From NCBI GenBank assembly GCA_023078555.1, contig CM041204.1, forward strand, positions 964,923 through 1,028,922: 64,000 nucleotides of DNA, written 5' to 3'. Below, one piece after another: positions 1-12,564 of this stretch. Position numbers and translations under genes: made by a program. The notes below the pieces were generated by a model, which saw only the letters and a list, made by a program, of their open reading frames with translations, was not told where the DNA came from and did not search any database. Positions within the stretch are counted from its first letter, which is position 1. Each line of letters opens with the position of its first letter. The DNA comes from Ulva prolifera (lineage: Eukaryota > Chlorophyta > Ulvophyceae > Ulvales > Ulvaceae).

Positions 1-1070
1 CGTCAATAACTCTTAGTGGCGCATCACGGGACACGAATTTGGTTCAAGGCGTCGTACAAGACCTGCGATGACATGCTCCACGGGAACACTGGAATACATC
101 GTGTATCCACACGTACGGCAATTCCTGTCGTATACAACAATGCCGTGTGATGTGTCAGGCGTGTATACGAGAGGTGCACAACGTTGTGCAAAATATGTGA
201 TGCGTCGGACCACGACATGATGTACAGCATGGGCCGCATACCACTTTGGAAAAAATGATGCCACATAGCTCGGGAGTGGCCACACAAGACCTCCACTTCG
301 TACACTTATCGTTAATTTGCTGCATCAGGGGCTTTCCTTTCTCTGACAGTTTCTTCACATCTATTGTGCTTGCGATGTCGTCGAAGTGGGAACCCATCGG
401 TGCATGCCGCATAATGTACCTCATCAATTCCTGCACGTGTGCCCACGGATGCGTACGGAATTACTCAAGTGCAACACTAGTGCTGCAGCGAAGGCGCCGA
501 TGGAAGTTGAATCACATGTTGTAACATCGTGCGCGTGTGTGTATGTGTGTGCTAAAGCGACGCTGCTGATCCTGTCGTGGACGGTTGTGCAGCAGATATA
601 CCATATGTTTTCGAGGAGCATACGCCTTGTGCTTCTGTCCCTTGTTTACGTTTCTTCTTCTGGACCTGCACCGTCTCTCGAGCCGGCAGATCGTTGACGA
701 CTGTGATCTTACCATCCTCAACGATGTCCCTGTCTTCCCCATTCAAGACCTCTTCCAGATCCGCGAAAATGCGGTGAAGTTTCTTCAACCTATAATCGTC
801 GCCTACCTTGACATACACCGACTTCTTTCCCCACGTCTCGTCGTCTTCGTCGTCGTCACGCCCGGCCAGCCCGAGCCGCACTGCGGCGTCGAAGATCAGC
901 GTCGTCAGTTCATGTTTGAAGCACTTCCCAATAGTAAATTTCATCTGAGACTGCGTGCCCCACTGCACGAGGACATGCCCGCCATGTATCTGAGATACTG
1001 TGCAGACGCTGGCCATGGCAGTGTTGCCTGTTCCTTGGCCGGTGATAGTATCCGCCATGGTTGAGAGCAT
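1..1070 (-). CDS. Partner gene of CACTA element 3 (partial)
   Basis: Unrecognised protein in the position where elements 1 and 2 carry their second gene. Exon 1 starts at ATG 1070 (or 1058) and is acidic in its middle (a DDDEDDE run), ending near 606 at a possible GTATAT donor. Exon 2 begins after CTGCAG at 482 and ends near a GTGTAC donor at 305. Exon 3 starts after CCAAAG at 243 and stays open to a TAA at 15-13. Exon 2 contains an in-frame TAA at 463-461 in the context V-A-L-E-stop-F. The element 2 partner has V-R-L-E-Q-I in its second exon, so the stop may sit at a glutamine. Overall similarity to the other partners is too weak to call homology with certainty. The function is unknown. Confidence 0.45.
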
Positions 1071-1339
1071 TCAATTGAGACGTTTGATGATGTCGGACAC
1101 AGTGAAGTGGGCCCGGGAACTAAATCTTTTGAATGGCGTTGCCACAAGATTTGAATCGGGCAGTCCAAATTGTTGACCTTCTGTGAGGGGGGTGGCATGC
1201 ATGGTCCTTTATGAATGCATGGCACCCCCCGGGTGCCGGGACCTCGCTACATGGCGTACGCACTCGCGGCGAACACGCAGAGGGTCTTCTGACGAACGTC
1301 AAGTGTATAGCAGTATGGCAGCTGATCCCTGCGCATGCT

Positions 1340-2333
1340 TTACTGTGATATCCGCAGGCATGAAATGAGCCTTACCTGGCACGTAACACGGCCAGACACC
1401 TCGTGCATGGTCAGGCCTGTGGCCCACAACCGATCACACTTTGTCATTTAGGTGCCTGGTGCATGTTTGGGTGATTCAGCATGGTGAGGCAGGGTGGCAG
1501 TGCATGTGATCATGGCTGTGACATCCGCAGGCATGAAATCAGCCTCACCTGGCACGTAACACGGCCAGACACCTCGTGCATGGCTAGCCCTGAGGCCCAC
1601 AACCGATCACACTTTGTCATTTAGGTGCCTGGTGCATGTTTGGTTGATTCAGCATGGTGAGGCAGGGTGGCAGTGCATGTGATCATGGCTGTGACATCCG
1701 CAGGCATGAAATCAGCCTCACCTGGCACGTAACACGGCCAGACACCTCGTGCATGGCTAGCCCTGAGGCCCACAACCGATCACACTTTGTCATTTAGGTG
1801 CCTGGTGCATGTTTGGTTGATTCAGCATGGTGAGGCAGGGTGGCAGTGCATGTGATCATGGCTGTGACATCCGCAGGCATGAAATCAGCCTCACCTGGCA
1901 CGTAACACGGCCAGACACCTCGTGCATGGCTAGCCCTGAGGCCCACAACCGATCACACTTTGTCATTTAGGTGCCTGGTGCATGTTTGGTTGATTCAGCA
2001 TGGTGAGGCAGGGTGGCAGTGCATGTGATCATGGCTGTGACATCCGCAGTCATGAAATGAGCCTCACCTGGCACGTAACACGGCCAGACACCTCGTGCAT
2101 GGTCAGGCCTGTGGCCCACAACCGATCACACTTTGTCATTTAGGTGCCTGGTGCATGTTTGGTTGATTCAGCATGGTGAGGCGGGGTGGCAGTGCATGTG
2201 ATCATGGCTGTGACATCCGCAGGCATGAAATGAGCCTCACCTGGCACGTAACATGGCCAGACACCTCGTGCATGGCTAGCCCTGAGGCCCACAACCGATT
2301 ACACTTTGTCATTTAGGTGCCTGGTGTACTTGT
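1340..2333. repeat. 173-bp tandem satellite, about 5.7 copies
   Basis: The anchor word TCCGCAG recurs at 1351 (in a slightly diverged unit), 1524, 1697, 1870, 2043 and 2216, exactly 173 bp apart each time. Most units are almost identical, differing by a few substitutions (for example the TGGTCAGGCCTGTGG and TGGCTAGCCCTGAGG variants), so the array was homogenised or amplified recently. The unit contains TCACCTGGCACGTAACACGG and CTTTGTCATTTAGGTGCCTGG. The last partial unit is cut at about 2328, exactly where the 3' splice acceptor of transposase 3 lies. No coding potential is seen in the array. Confidence 0.95.
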
Positions 2334-5300
2334 GAAAGAAAAAACAGGAACTTAGACTCACACCAGGCATCTTCTAGAGAATGACTTATTAGATTGTGGG
2401 ACAGAAACATATTACAGAATTGTCGATCACTTACCGGAAAGCTTCCAACTACTCATAAAATATCGGCTTTCGCGATAACCCCCATTGGCCTTCTCAACTG
2501 GAAAAGGATCAGACGCCACCAGCTGACTCCATACTTCAGGCAGATTCACAAGAACCTCCCCATAGTAGCACCTGTCCCCCCTGCTCCCCCGCGCGGAGTA
2601 TGGCAACATTGCCTCTTCTCCCTCTCCCATGTTGGGAACGTACAAGATGTCGGGCACCGTTCCGACTGTCCGAATGGGAGAGCCAATCTCTTCCGGTCGA
2701 TCACGTACGGTAGCAGCCCATAATTTGCAGATTGCCATCCGAAGAGGCTCTGCGGGTGTCGACTTCCCAGCAACATCTGAGGGCACAATGTACTTCTGCA
2801 CCTCGTGCACTGGCACACAGCCTCAGGGTCAAAAGCCGCAGAAGCTCCGTTGGACGTCCGAATTCGAACAAAACACTGAACGAGGGCAACACAAGCGCTC
2901 TCGGAATCATCATCGAACATGTAGCCAACGTACACCCAGCGGTTGTCAGACGCAACATGCCTGCTGTCCTCGTCACACGTCACAACATCCATCGAAGGTA
3001 GTGAAGCCTGCAGATACTTGTCAAATTGGAATCGTTCAGCTGCATGCATCGCAAGCATGGCATCATCATCGATTGCGGGCCATCCACGTTTTCTGTACCA
3101 TTTGGCTGAATCCCCTCCCACCTGCAGCAGCCTCGGTAACCGTTGTACCACACAGCTCGTCTGCTCATCAGTCAGGCCTGCCCGGACAGCAGGCCCCAAC
3201 AGGAGAACGTTGTCCCCGACCATGTCATAGGTCGGGTACTCAAATACTTTGGTCTTGGCACGCCTCTCTGCAATTGTCATGCAGTGTGTCGGGAACTCAC
3301 AACGACAGGACTGAGCGGACTTCACAAGCAGGTGGTCATTCACGAATATGATTTCCCCGCTGTCTCTGACGCGTTCCTTCAAGTATAACTTCAGATACCA
3401 AATCATGCGCTCGATCCAGTACTCAGTGTACAAGGAACCAGACCCCTGACATGCGAGCTGGTCGATCACATGCAACACGCTATGATGAAGCTTGGCTGTC
3501 GTCAGCACCAACCCTTGGAAAGCCTGCAACAGTGGCTCATGATTGCAAAGAGAGGAGGACACCACCCATGTGGCTGGGTTATTTTGCACCCTGCCGCTAT
3601 CTCTCATCTGATGCATGCGTACACGAATATCATCTGCTTAGATGACACATACACTGAGGGCATGGAAAACGCACATCTTGAACAGCGAATGCATAATTCA
3701 CGAAATCTTCGCGTGCTTGCGTCAGTCGTTGAGGTGTGTGATGCCGTTGGTCTTGTTGTCTCAGGCAGAATAAGACTGCTCTCCGCAGTGGAGCCCAATG
3801 GCGTTCGAACATGTCCTCGATGTCCTTATCCTCCGGTCTCCACGGTAAGTTCAGCAACAAGAAGGGCGAGCACGTCTCCACGAACGTCATGTATTCTTCC
3901 ATCGTCCATGTGGACCTGCTCCTGCACCGCGCAAGCATCTTTACGGGAACCGACGGCACTTAGCATTCGGTATGAAAAAACCGAAAGGAGCAACAAAGTT
4001 TGAGTACAAATCTGATAAAATTTCCGTCAGCCGAAGAGTGCAAAGCCATGTGAGAGTGCTTGCCCGAACACATCTGCACTCCGCTTCTTCAGTTGTGAAG
4101 TCCAGCCCATTTTATCCGCGCGTTTCTTGATCTCCTCACGAATGTACCTAGGGAGGATATATCGGATGCCATGTAGACGATGCTTCCGTTTGCGCTTCGA
4201 CTTTGACTTTGTGGATTTGCTCTTCTGATCCTCAGGCCGAGCCCACACATTCCAGAAATCCTTGACAATCCCGTACAGAAGAAGGTGGGCGAGGGCAAAA
4301 TGGAAGAAATGCTCATACCTGCAGACAGTGAACATGATGGAACAAATCAGCACTCATAGCATGACAACTAATGCTCCCGGGCCAGCACATGGGTTTCCCT
4401 GTGGCCATACGTACACGGGCATAGAGATATCAAATGGCATTGTGCCTGTGTTGATTCATACAACTGTAGACATAACTGGAATATTGCGGCAGCATGGGAT
4501 TCAAAAAACAGGACGGGGACGTGCCGGAAGTACGACAGCCTAGAGAATCCAGGCATCCCTCGCAGCCCAGTCTCTCTTTCCAGGTCACTCGCTTTTGCCA
4601 GTAGCTTCCCCCACGCCTTGGCTCGCTCTTGTGGAGATTGCTGTTCTAGAGGTGGTTGTACCTCCGTCACCGACTTTTCCCATGCATCTTGCACACGACA
4701 AGCCCTCTCATGCAGCTCATATGCTGTGTACTTCATCTCGTCAGCACATGTGTCGTCCCATTTCGCCTCGTCATCGTCTAGAGGTCTTCCGTCCCTCCGA
4801 GTCTTGGCGAGCATCTGTGGCAGATTATCGCGGGATGCTCGCGGGTGCTCCCCAGCATAGCCAGCGGGCACCCCCATAGCATTGGCCATCGAGTCCCCCC
4901 TGTGGATGTCGAGAATTCTTTCTCCTCCCTTCGTCGCGGGGACTTTCTGAGAGGTCATCTCCTCATACGGAAATCTGCAGCAGTGCGTCTAAATATCCAC
5001 GTGCATCCATGGATGCCTCGATCACACAGAACTGGCAAACTGGCCAGGTCATGGGAGACAATACATTTATGGTCCTTCACATCCCCAGCATCGCACAAAT
5101 TCTCAGTACCCCGGCCCACAATTATGTCTGACCTGCTGTACAGTGATGAGGTACCTGAGGCATGGATGTGATAGTGTCACTTGCGATATGAAGCCTACGT
5201 GCAAAATCGTTAACATGATAGGAAGAATTGCTCGCCCCGCACCTCATTGCCCCGCGAATGCGCTTCCCCTGTGTGGAACAGCGAGGGCATGCTTCCTTCG

Positions 5301-7380
5301 CGCTGTGAGGGAGTGTCAACATCAGCTTGTACATCATCATCAGGTCTCCCTCCACGAATGCAAGTATGGGCCAGTGCCGGATCACCATCTCTCTTCCACC
5401 CGGTCGGATGGTGAATTCGTAGGGCTCAGCACCTTTCCTGCATGCATGCATGGCGCTCATGTGGTTGAGAATTGTTTGGTTGCTGAATGCCACGCATGTA
5501 CATGAACATCGACGATAGTGCGTGGGCAACTGCTGAATGGAGTCATACCCGGGTCATGCTTCACAAAGAAGTCCACTGTTGGTTTCAGGATGCTCTCGAG
5601 GTGAGAGGGTTCTGTAGGACCGGCCAGAATGATGAGGGGCTGCCAGGACAGGCAACTGGCATTTTTAGCCATGTCCAGGTCAAACCGCCTGATCCCGATG
5701 ATGGTCGTGCTTCCTATTCGCAGTTTGAAGATGTTCCCACCGTCGGCACCTGCATGCCAAGCGCCCAGGAGTTAAGTGTGGCAATTGGAAGGGCGTGTAC
5801 ATTGGACATGTGGCCAGCAGACATACCTACACCATAAACACCGGCGCCGTACGCATCTTTGCGCTTGGAGAGACGACGCTTGCAGTCCTGGTTCAGCAGG
5901 TGCAAGTACATGGAACCTGCCATGCCATCACGGTCATCGAAATCCAGTGGGTGAGCAGCTTCTGCAGCCTGCCTGAAAGCTTCATCTTCATGGAACCATC
6001 GTAGAACTGCCTCCATCGTGAAGTCCCACCCCCTCCGCTTGAACTTGACATACGTATTGGTCGAGGCCTGCAACGCAAGATCTGTGACGGAAGGTGACAT
6101 GACAGTTTCATGCCACATGTTGCAGACTGCTATAGAGACCATGCCTGACACTTGTCGCTGCCGCATCGGGGGCATGTCTCCCGCAAGAGCTGCTCAGTGG
6201 ACTTCTTGATGAAATCTGGATCATCTGGAAAGCGATAGGCACATTTTTCGCACCAGCCGAACTCATACTTTGTTGCCTCGTCTGTACCGAGCACTTGCTT
6301 CACCATGTGCAAGGATGTGGGCATGAGGATCTCGCGTGGCATATGTTCCCCCTCAAACTCGATCAGGAGGTCATATTCATGTTGAGCAATTTTTTCTAGC
6401 ACTACATTCGAGGCTCCATGTTTCTTGAGCTCAACTTGAGTAAACGCGGCCTGGAGCACAGATCTGCGGTGGCCTGTAGCGAGAGGCTCCAGGCGCCTTG
6501 CGTGTAGCCACGCTCCGGAGTTCTTCCGATGGCCCCTCCGCCGTCCCCCACCTTCACATTCACTCCCGCTGTCGCTGTCCGTCAGATCTGCTTCACTTTC
6601 AGATGGATGCGTGGGTACAGGGTCTGCTTCTGCGGGGCCTGCCATCACCTCCGCATCACTGTCATCGGGCTGCTCTGACACAGAATGGGGTGACAGTGCT
6701 CTCGCACCACTAGCAATGGAGCCTTCCGAGCTTACGTCACCTTGCATCGACAAACCGTCGTCGCATTCAGATGCATTCAAAGCTGAGTCCGACATCCCCA
6801 TCGGTGAATCGATGTTGTGAAGACTGATGTCTGAGGTGGATCGATCCAAGGAGCGGGGATGTCTTACACCAGAGTCAAGGGCGTGATCAGGACGCGTAGC
6901 AGATGCAGGAGGAGATGGAGGGCCTGGAACGGGGCCAATCCCGCCGACCGCGTGAGCAGCCGCACCAGTACTAGCACCAACTGGGTGCTGCCTCATGGGG
7001 ACTCTTGTTGCGACATGGTCGTGCTGCAAAGGCGCCGGGGCTTCGTCGCCACCTCCACTCTGCCTGGGGTGAACAGGACGCTCCTGGCTTGGTGGGACAC
7101 AGGCGGCGGAAACGGCACTCCCATGCCTGCTCTCATCGGGCACATGACCTTGGGGGGCATGACTGGGCCCGGAGGCCAAGTGTGAGCGGGAATGAAAATT
7201 GCGAAGATGCCTTTGGGCTGACTTGAGACTGCTGACACGACCTCTACTCCTCCGAAATCCCATGCTGCCAGATTTTGGTCGGTCACATGCAGTGCAGACG
7301 AGAATCCAATCACCCTCCACTTCCTCTGCTTCGAACTCCGGCAGCAATTGCACGGCAGCTGCTGCCTCGTCTCGCCGCAT
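2309..7380 (-). CDS. CACTA (En/Spm) Tnp2-type transposase 3, frameshifted
   Basis: DDE-type cut-and-paste transposase of the Tnp2 (Transposase_21) family, expected to act in the nucleus on the element ends. ATG at 7380. The first exon has a C2H2-like finger (C-T-A-C then H-L-R-N-F-H), a long Ser/Pro/Asp-rich linker, and a zinc ribbon (WCEKC then CPRCG) near 6250-6150. Later exons hold the core: W-Q-P-L-I-I-L-A-G-P-T-E-P near 5640, F-V-E-G-D followed by C-P-R-C near 5330, and a DUF4218-like block with Y-W-I-E-R near 3420, the likely third acidic residue. The last donor is GTAAGT near 2450. The last exon starts at 2328 after a pyrimidine-rich tract and stops in TGA at 2311-2309, inside the satellite edge. 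The frame shifts by two bases in a GTGTG stretch near 2817, so the copy is probably inactive or contains a sequence error. Confidence 0.75.
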
Positions 7381-8254
7381 ATTTAATATCTAGTGATCGA
7401 ATGTCTGGTTGACAACGCGGAGAATGCAAGGATCGAGCTAATATACGCGCCGTGGCTGCAGCTGGGATGCGAGCCAACTCAAAACGGGGCGAGAAGACGG
7501 TACTCTCAAGATCTTGTCAGTAGAAAAAGCTCATTGCACCTCCTAACTAGAAGTGGAAGCTCCAATGTACTCTTATTCGTATACTTATAAGCCTCGACGT
7601 TGAACAGAGAAAACCCGGTGGGCTGCGGAGAGTCGCCCACACACGCGACCACACATGCCGCGGCACAACTCTCGAGATACCACTAATTCGGCATCTGAAG
7701 TAAACATACACAGTGGTGATCGAGGCGGACCATAGTGCTAGCCACCTCACTTTACGACCGCGCCGGACCCGGTGGACACTTGTTGTGCATATGTTTCGGT
7801 GGACATTGGCGTTGTTCGGGACAGTAGACACGATTCATCACAAGTCACGGCTGCACGAACGGCCTTTGTGTAATCTCGTCGCGATGAAGGTCCTACTGGC
7901 TAGCACGAACCGGATAAGCTCATGGTCAGCTCGGCGACAGCGAGTGCGTGGTACAGTAGGCGAGTTCAAGCAGTCTGTGTATGCTTCAGCGCCTATTGCC
8001 ATCGTAAGTGGTTTACCTTGTCCATACCTGTTGTGATTGAGATGCCCGTTTTGTCACGCTGGGAGCATCCGCGGCCAACCGACAATAGGACTATAGGACT
8101 AGCCCTACGGCTGTCCCCACCGCATCCTCACCGGTTCCTATGTAAGACCATACAGCATTCCATGCTCTGCATTGTACACGGCCACGATCTGATCATAACG
8201 CTATCCTTACGAATTAGCCACGCGAGTCCCCATACTTGCCCAATCCTGTCCTAC
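7381..8254. other. Spacer between elements 3 and 2
   Basis: Presumed 5' flank or promoter side of transposase 3 and the junction with element 2. I see no convincing coding frame. Short GGAC/GTCC-containing words occur between 8080 and 8254 and partly match the sequence just outside the right inverted repeat of element 2 (18901-18985 reverse-complemented), so the true inverted repeat of element 2 may extend outward in diverged form. Confidence 0.5.
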
Positions 8255-8294
8255 CACAGGCCAGATGCCAGACTGGCTCACCAATGGGTGCGCC
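8255..8294 (+). repeat. Left terminal inverted repeat of CACTA element 2
   Basis: The first 20 bases, CACAGGCCAGATGCCAGACT, are identical to the reverse complement of 18881-18900. After one mismatch GCTCAC continues, and both sides then reach GGGTGCGC. The terminal bases are CACAG rather than the canonical CACTA. Confidence 0.8.
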
Positions 8295-9313
8295 ATCGGG
8301 GTGCGCCACTGAGTGCAAATTCGAAGAAATGCTATCAGTAGTCGCTTTTCGTGATTTAAAATGTTTATGATAGAGATACTTCTATTGTTAGGGCTGTGAA
8401 AGCGGTCCAAGGTCATTCGGAGTAGAATGGAGCGCTTGGGCTCGTGTTGAGTGCAGCATTCCCGTGGGGCAGCGATTGGGAAACCAGCGTCTACACCGAA
8501 CGCGATGACAGATCAGCGCATGAGGAGCTTCATATACATTGAAATGTGATTATAGTGCGGACTGGGGTTCTATTACGGTCGTGCTGCTCGCTTGAGCTGG
8601 CCAATGCGGACGCTGCACTGGCGACGCGGAGTGCGGAGTGGCATGCCAGTGCTCGTTCAGTGAGCTCTCCTGCGTTACAGATCTGTACAAGCTGTGAAAG
8701 TAGGCAGTTTGTGTGTTGGAAGGCGTGCCTAGTGAGTGCATCCTTCCGTCGCCGCTCGGTATCACGAAGTGTGATAGCCAATGCTAGTGCTCTACGAGGC
8801 CAAACCGCCAAGCATTGATACAACATTCGCGGCCAGGTGGTGTATATACCATCAATAGCATATGTTGTGTCCGCCATTGGCTCTGAAGACGCCGCTGTGA
8901 CGTTTTGGTGGACTTCTGCGAATCGTCCGTTCCTACCAGCGCTGGGAAAGGCCACTTGCAATTGCCACGAGAATGCGCTCCTCTGAAAGGCGACACGTAC
9001 ATTACGATAACATGTCCGTGTTTTACTGCCCCAATGTGCTATATTGTGATGTCGGGGTACTCGCGAGATACACACGTAGCAAGAATCCCGCGCCAGATGC
9101 AGCGAAACCTCGCGATCTGTTTCCTATTCATAACAAATCCACTCATGGGCACTACTGCAAGTGTCCCTGATCGTATCAAGCTCCTTGCGGCGTGCTCTTG
9201 TTTTCGCTCTCTTACAGCTGGCGCACCGTGGGCCAGTGGCTCACGCCTCGTTCCGTGGCGCATAACGGCAATAGTGCGCCACTGCAGAGCGACAGCGCAA
9301 TGCATGGTGCGCC
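8288..9313. repeat. Left subterminal repeat cluster of element 2
   Basis: The short word GTGCGCC or its complement recurs at about 8288, 8299, 9221, 9277 and 9307, with related GTGGCGCA words nearby. The same words cluster at the other end of the element. By analogy with known CACTA elements these are candidate binding sites for an element-encoded protein. That role is inferred. Confidence 0.55.
8530..9075 (-). CDS. Possible small gene, 181 codons, unrecognised
   Basis: An uninterrupted minus-strand frame lying between the stop of the partner gene (9739) and the left end of element 2. I recognise no domain. It is rich in Ala, Arg, Thr and Ser, has no obvious paralogue in the other two elements, and overlaps the subterminal repeat zone, so it may be a chance open frame. 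Translated homology or transcript coverage would be needed to support it. Confidence 0.2.
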   Translation of the reverse strand: MCISRVPRHHNIAHWGSKTRTCYRNVRVAFQRSAFSWQLQVAFPSAGRNGRFAEVHQNVTAASSEPMADTTYAIDGIYTTWPRMLYQCLAVWPRRALALAITLRDTERRRKDALTRHAFQHTNCLLSQLVQICNAGELTERALACHSALRVASAASALASSSEQHDRNRTPVRTIITFQCI

Positions 9314-9738
9314 ATTATGGTAATGCGGGGCAAATCATCCAGAACCGTTCCTTATATCGTTATATGATATTGCGTTCATGTCCGGTACATTCCTAATTAT
9401 AATGCCTAATACCATCCGTTCGGACAGACTGCCATTGCTCTAATCGCCTGGCAATCTAGGCTACAGCTGCTACCCACACGCACGCCTATCACCTGCACAA
9501 ACTTGTCGCCTCTAGCACAGTGTATATACGTCCAAAAGTATCTTCAGGCGTTGTTCGCAGGTCGTGAATTCCTCCTTGTTGTGGACTTGAGTGACCTCAT
9601 TGCGAGAACCTGCTCACAACCCATTCTGAGGACAGGTGGGGACACCTAGGTAGACAGTATCTTGCTGCAACACATGTGATACTGGTGCAGCGCAACTTGG
9701 GCTTGTTGAAGCAAGGAGCAGGGTGCCTCTCGTACCAA

Positions 9739-12564
9739 TCATTTGGCTGCTTTACGCTTCGATGTGCGAGTCCGCTTCTCTGTTGTTGTTTTCTCCTCTT
9801 GCACTTTCTTAGTTGCACATCCTTTCGATGTGTTCTGATTCATACTCTTCCTGCCACGTTTCTTTGTGGCCTGCATTCACGCTCAGGTGATGAGCTTTTC
9901 TAGACTAGATGAATCTGAACACCACTTGGATCTTAGTTCCATGTGCCAAAACACAGAGCAGCAAGCACATGTTACGCTGTATACCGAAGCAGTACCGTCA
10001 TGTTTGTCATGTCCGCCAAGGGTTTGACTTGCCGTTGTGTTGTGACTCCGCTGTGCTTGTTGGCCCCGGGGCGTTTGGTCCTTGCATTGAAAACCTCATC
10101 ATCATCATCATCATCAGAATTGTCTGTCTCCTCTTCTGACGATATGTCATCAAGAGTCCTCACCCTACTCCGCCTGCCTGGTCTTTGAGGACGCGTTGGG
10201 CCAGCTACCGTATTGGGCTCAGCCAGCTGCAGCTCTTCCTCTTCTTGATCGTCCGGGCAGTCTCCGTCATCTGCTACAGCAGCGTCTTCGGAATGATCCA
10301 GGTCAAATGCTGGATCGGTGCCTGGCGGTGTCGGTACCGTGTTGCACAGCACTTCGCAGTAATCAATCAACTCTGTTGGTGCATCGAGTCCAGCAACACT
10401 AAACATTGTTTCCTGCACAATGTCTTGTGTCAACACGATCCTTCATGGCAGTGGGCAATATCGAGCATACACTCACTGCTTCTGAACAGGCCGTTCAATT
10501 ACAGCTTAGAGCCCTGGTCCTGCAGCCATTGTCAAATACGTACTCTGTTGACACATGCAGTTGGATTGCATGAGCGTAGTCGCACCACGAAGCGGCGGAT
10601 GCAGTCGAGCATCAACACAGACACAACTGTATGGTGGCCAACACGTGGCGCTTGGATCGGGATCCGCTGTGGCTGGTCGGGAGGCAGTTCATAATCTTGG
10701 TCAGGTAGAGCAACTCCCCACACGGCGAACTCAAAAGATTCTCTGTAGACCTGGAATCCTGCCAGAGTATTTTTTCGTGCAGGATCAAACATAGCAGCCA
10801 TTGTAAGGCCATCCGAAGGCTGGCGGAGCCGGACGTCCTTCTGCTCAGTAGGCTTGCTGGTTGGCCGACACGCCCGCTCAGACAAAGCCCCATATGGACC
10901 CTCTGCTGTTGGCCGGCCTGCTGTTCCCCATTGGTCCCTCCACACCGGAACGGCCATTCTGTCGGCCCCATCTGCTTGGTCGCACCCGATAGTCACATCA
11001 AATCGCCTTGGAGCGGGTATGGAGGTACATTGCCTCATCTCAGAAGTCCACTCGATGAACAGTGCTCGGAGTCCCTGAAGTCACATGCCCTCGTGACTCG
11101 ATCAATCACTACATTGGATGTATACTTGGAACACGAAACACTGCTTTGCTAATCGTATACACTGCTACGTATACACTGCTTTTGGGTCATCGTACCACGC
11201 GGTTCTTATCTGAGCCGCACAACTCCTCCATCTCTTTCTTCATGAGCTCGCGGAAAGGCTTGGCTGTTTTGGCAACGGTCTGGTTTTTGAAGAATGTGAA
11301 CAGGGCTCGGAGGCTTGACATAATCGGATTGATGATGTCTGCCTTGAAAGACCAGGGCTCCTGGGCAAGTCTGGTCTCCAAAGTACCATTGGCATCTGCA
11401 GCCTGTGCCCAAGACAAGAAAAAAAGATAAACAGATGGGCGAAACTTCCGATTATTATCAGAGTCCATCGACTTGGTGGCTGCTCGTAGAGCTAGTCGGA
11501 TTTCTTCAGCAACAGACAGCTTGTGATCCATCTTGCATCTGGCCTTCACATATGCCATTGCAATCCTTACCACCGCGTTCCTCATTTGATGTATATGGTG
11601 CGCGATTCGGATTTGAGCACGCCCGATGTTTTCCTACAAAAATAGTGTAGCTCAAGCTATAGCACATTATAACCATAGTGCATCGCTAACGACCCGAGAT
11701 TTGAGATTGACTTGCAACTAGCTACATCACATGTATCTTCAGGTAGGGACGCACTTCATCTGAGTCATCTGCTCGCCATCCATCTGCTTCTTGTGTTTTT
11801 AGCGGAGCATCTATGTATTGAGTAGGCACTCCTCCAAGGAAGAGCGATGGCGCACTGAAAATATCTGTGAGGCATACATGCTCAAGCAAGTGAATAAAAG
11901 CATCGGTTGTGACATAAGGCATCAACAAGGCCATCTCATCCTTCAAGTCCATCTCTGCCTGCATATCCAAGTGTTTGCATGCTGATATCAACAAGTCAGA
12001 GACATATGACGTCAGAATCTGCTCTAATCGCACGAGTTGCATTGACTGCTCTGTGGTCCCCCGCGATAGTTACAATCATTGCTGCGGGCGTTCAGGTATT
12101 CGTAGCTGTAACAACGACCGTTGCTCATTGTAGCCTACATGCACGACGCGATGTCGTACCTGTGGAATGCTCCGAGTCTTCTTCTTACCTTCCGTGTTGC
12201 TGCCTTTCATGGTCGCCGGATCTGCGACGTTGTTGCCTGGTTCTATTAGCTCGAACGCCCCGATCGCAGTTTTCACGTCCCATGGACACGTCCAGATCCC
12301 ATCCAATTCGTATGGCGATCCATACAACGCTGCGAAAATCGCCAGCAATGTTTCGTCGTCGAGAGCGGGGTAGCCCGCCACGGAATGGAACGCCCTGCCT
12401 GTTACCTTATTGACTTTCCTCTCTAGTTCGGCGTACACATTCGCGATATGATGTGCATTGGAGACTGTACTAAGCTTTGCTAGCAATATGCGTATTGTCT
12501 GGTTGCCGATCAATATGCTCAGACTAGTCAAGTTCCTGACTTTTATCTCTTGTCGCTCGGCCAT
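9739..12564 (-). CDS. Partner gene of CACTA element 2, unknown family
   Basis: Multi-exon gene. The ATG at 12564 is supported because the N-terminus (M-A-E-R-Q-E-I-K-V-R-N-L) aligns with the partner of element 1 (M-S-E-P-V-Q-V-A-V-R-D-L). Exon 1 carries the shared core R-x-F-H-S-V-A-G followed by A-L-x-D-D, and ends at CAG/GTACGA (12160); the paralogue has a donor at the same position. Later exons lie near 12042-11720 and 11585-11190, then from about 11078 (L-Q-G-L-R-A-L-F-I-E-W), again shared with the paralogue. The C-terminal part has an acidic stretch with a poly-Asp run encoded by GAT repeats (10117-10096), then a strongly basic tail containing K-K-R-G-R-K, AT-hook-like, and ends in TGA at 9741-9739. 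This resembles a DNA-binding TnpA-like partner in layout only; no known family is recognised. Confidence 0.65.

Larger units (their letters stand above)
1..8254 (-). mobile_element. CACTA element 3, left end outside the window
   Basis: Left-most of three minus-strand CACTA units. It holds a Tnp2-type transposase (7380 to 2309) and, downstream in the same orientation, a second gene that runs to the window edge (1070 to 1). The order transposase then partner gene is the same as in the two units to the right, which is why the segment is treated as one element. No terminal inverted repeat was recognised at the 5' (right) side, so the boundary at 8254 is simply where the inverted repeat of element 2 begins. 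A 173-bp satellite sits between the two genes. Whether the partner-position gene is homologous to those of elements 1 and 2 is only weakly supported. Confidence 0.6.

Noticed and set aside
1340..2333. CRISPR-like array
   Set aside because: Units are contiguous 173-bp tandem copies without unique spacers; this is a satellite.
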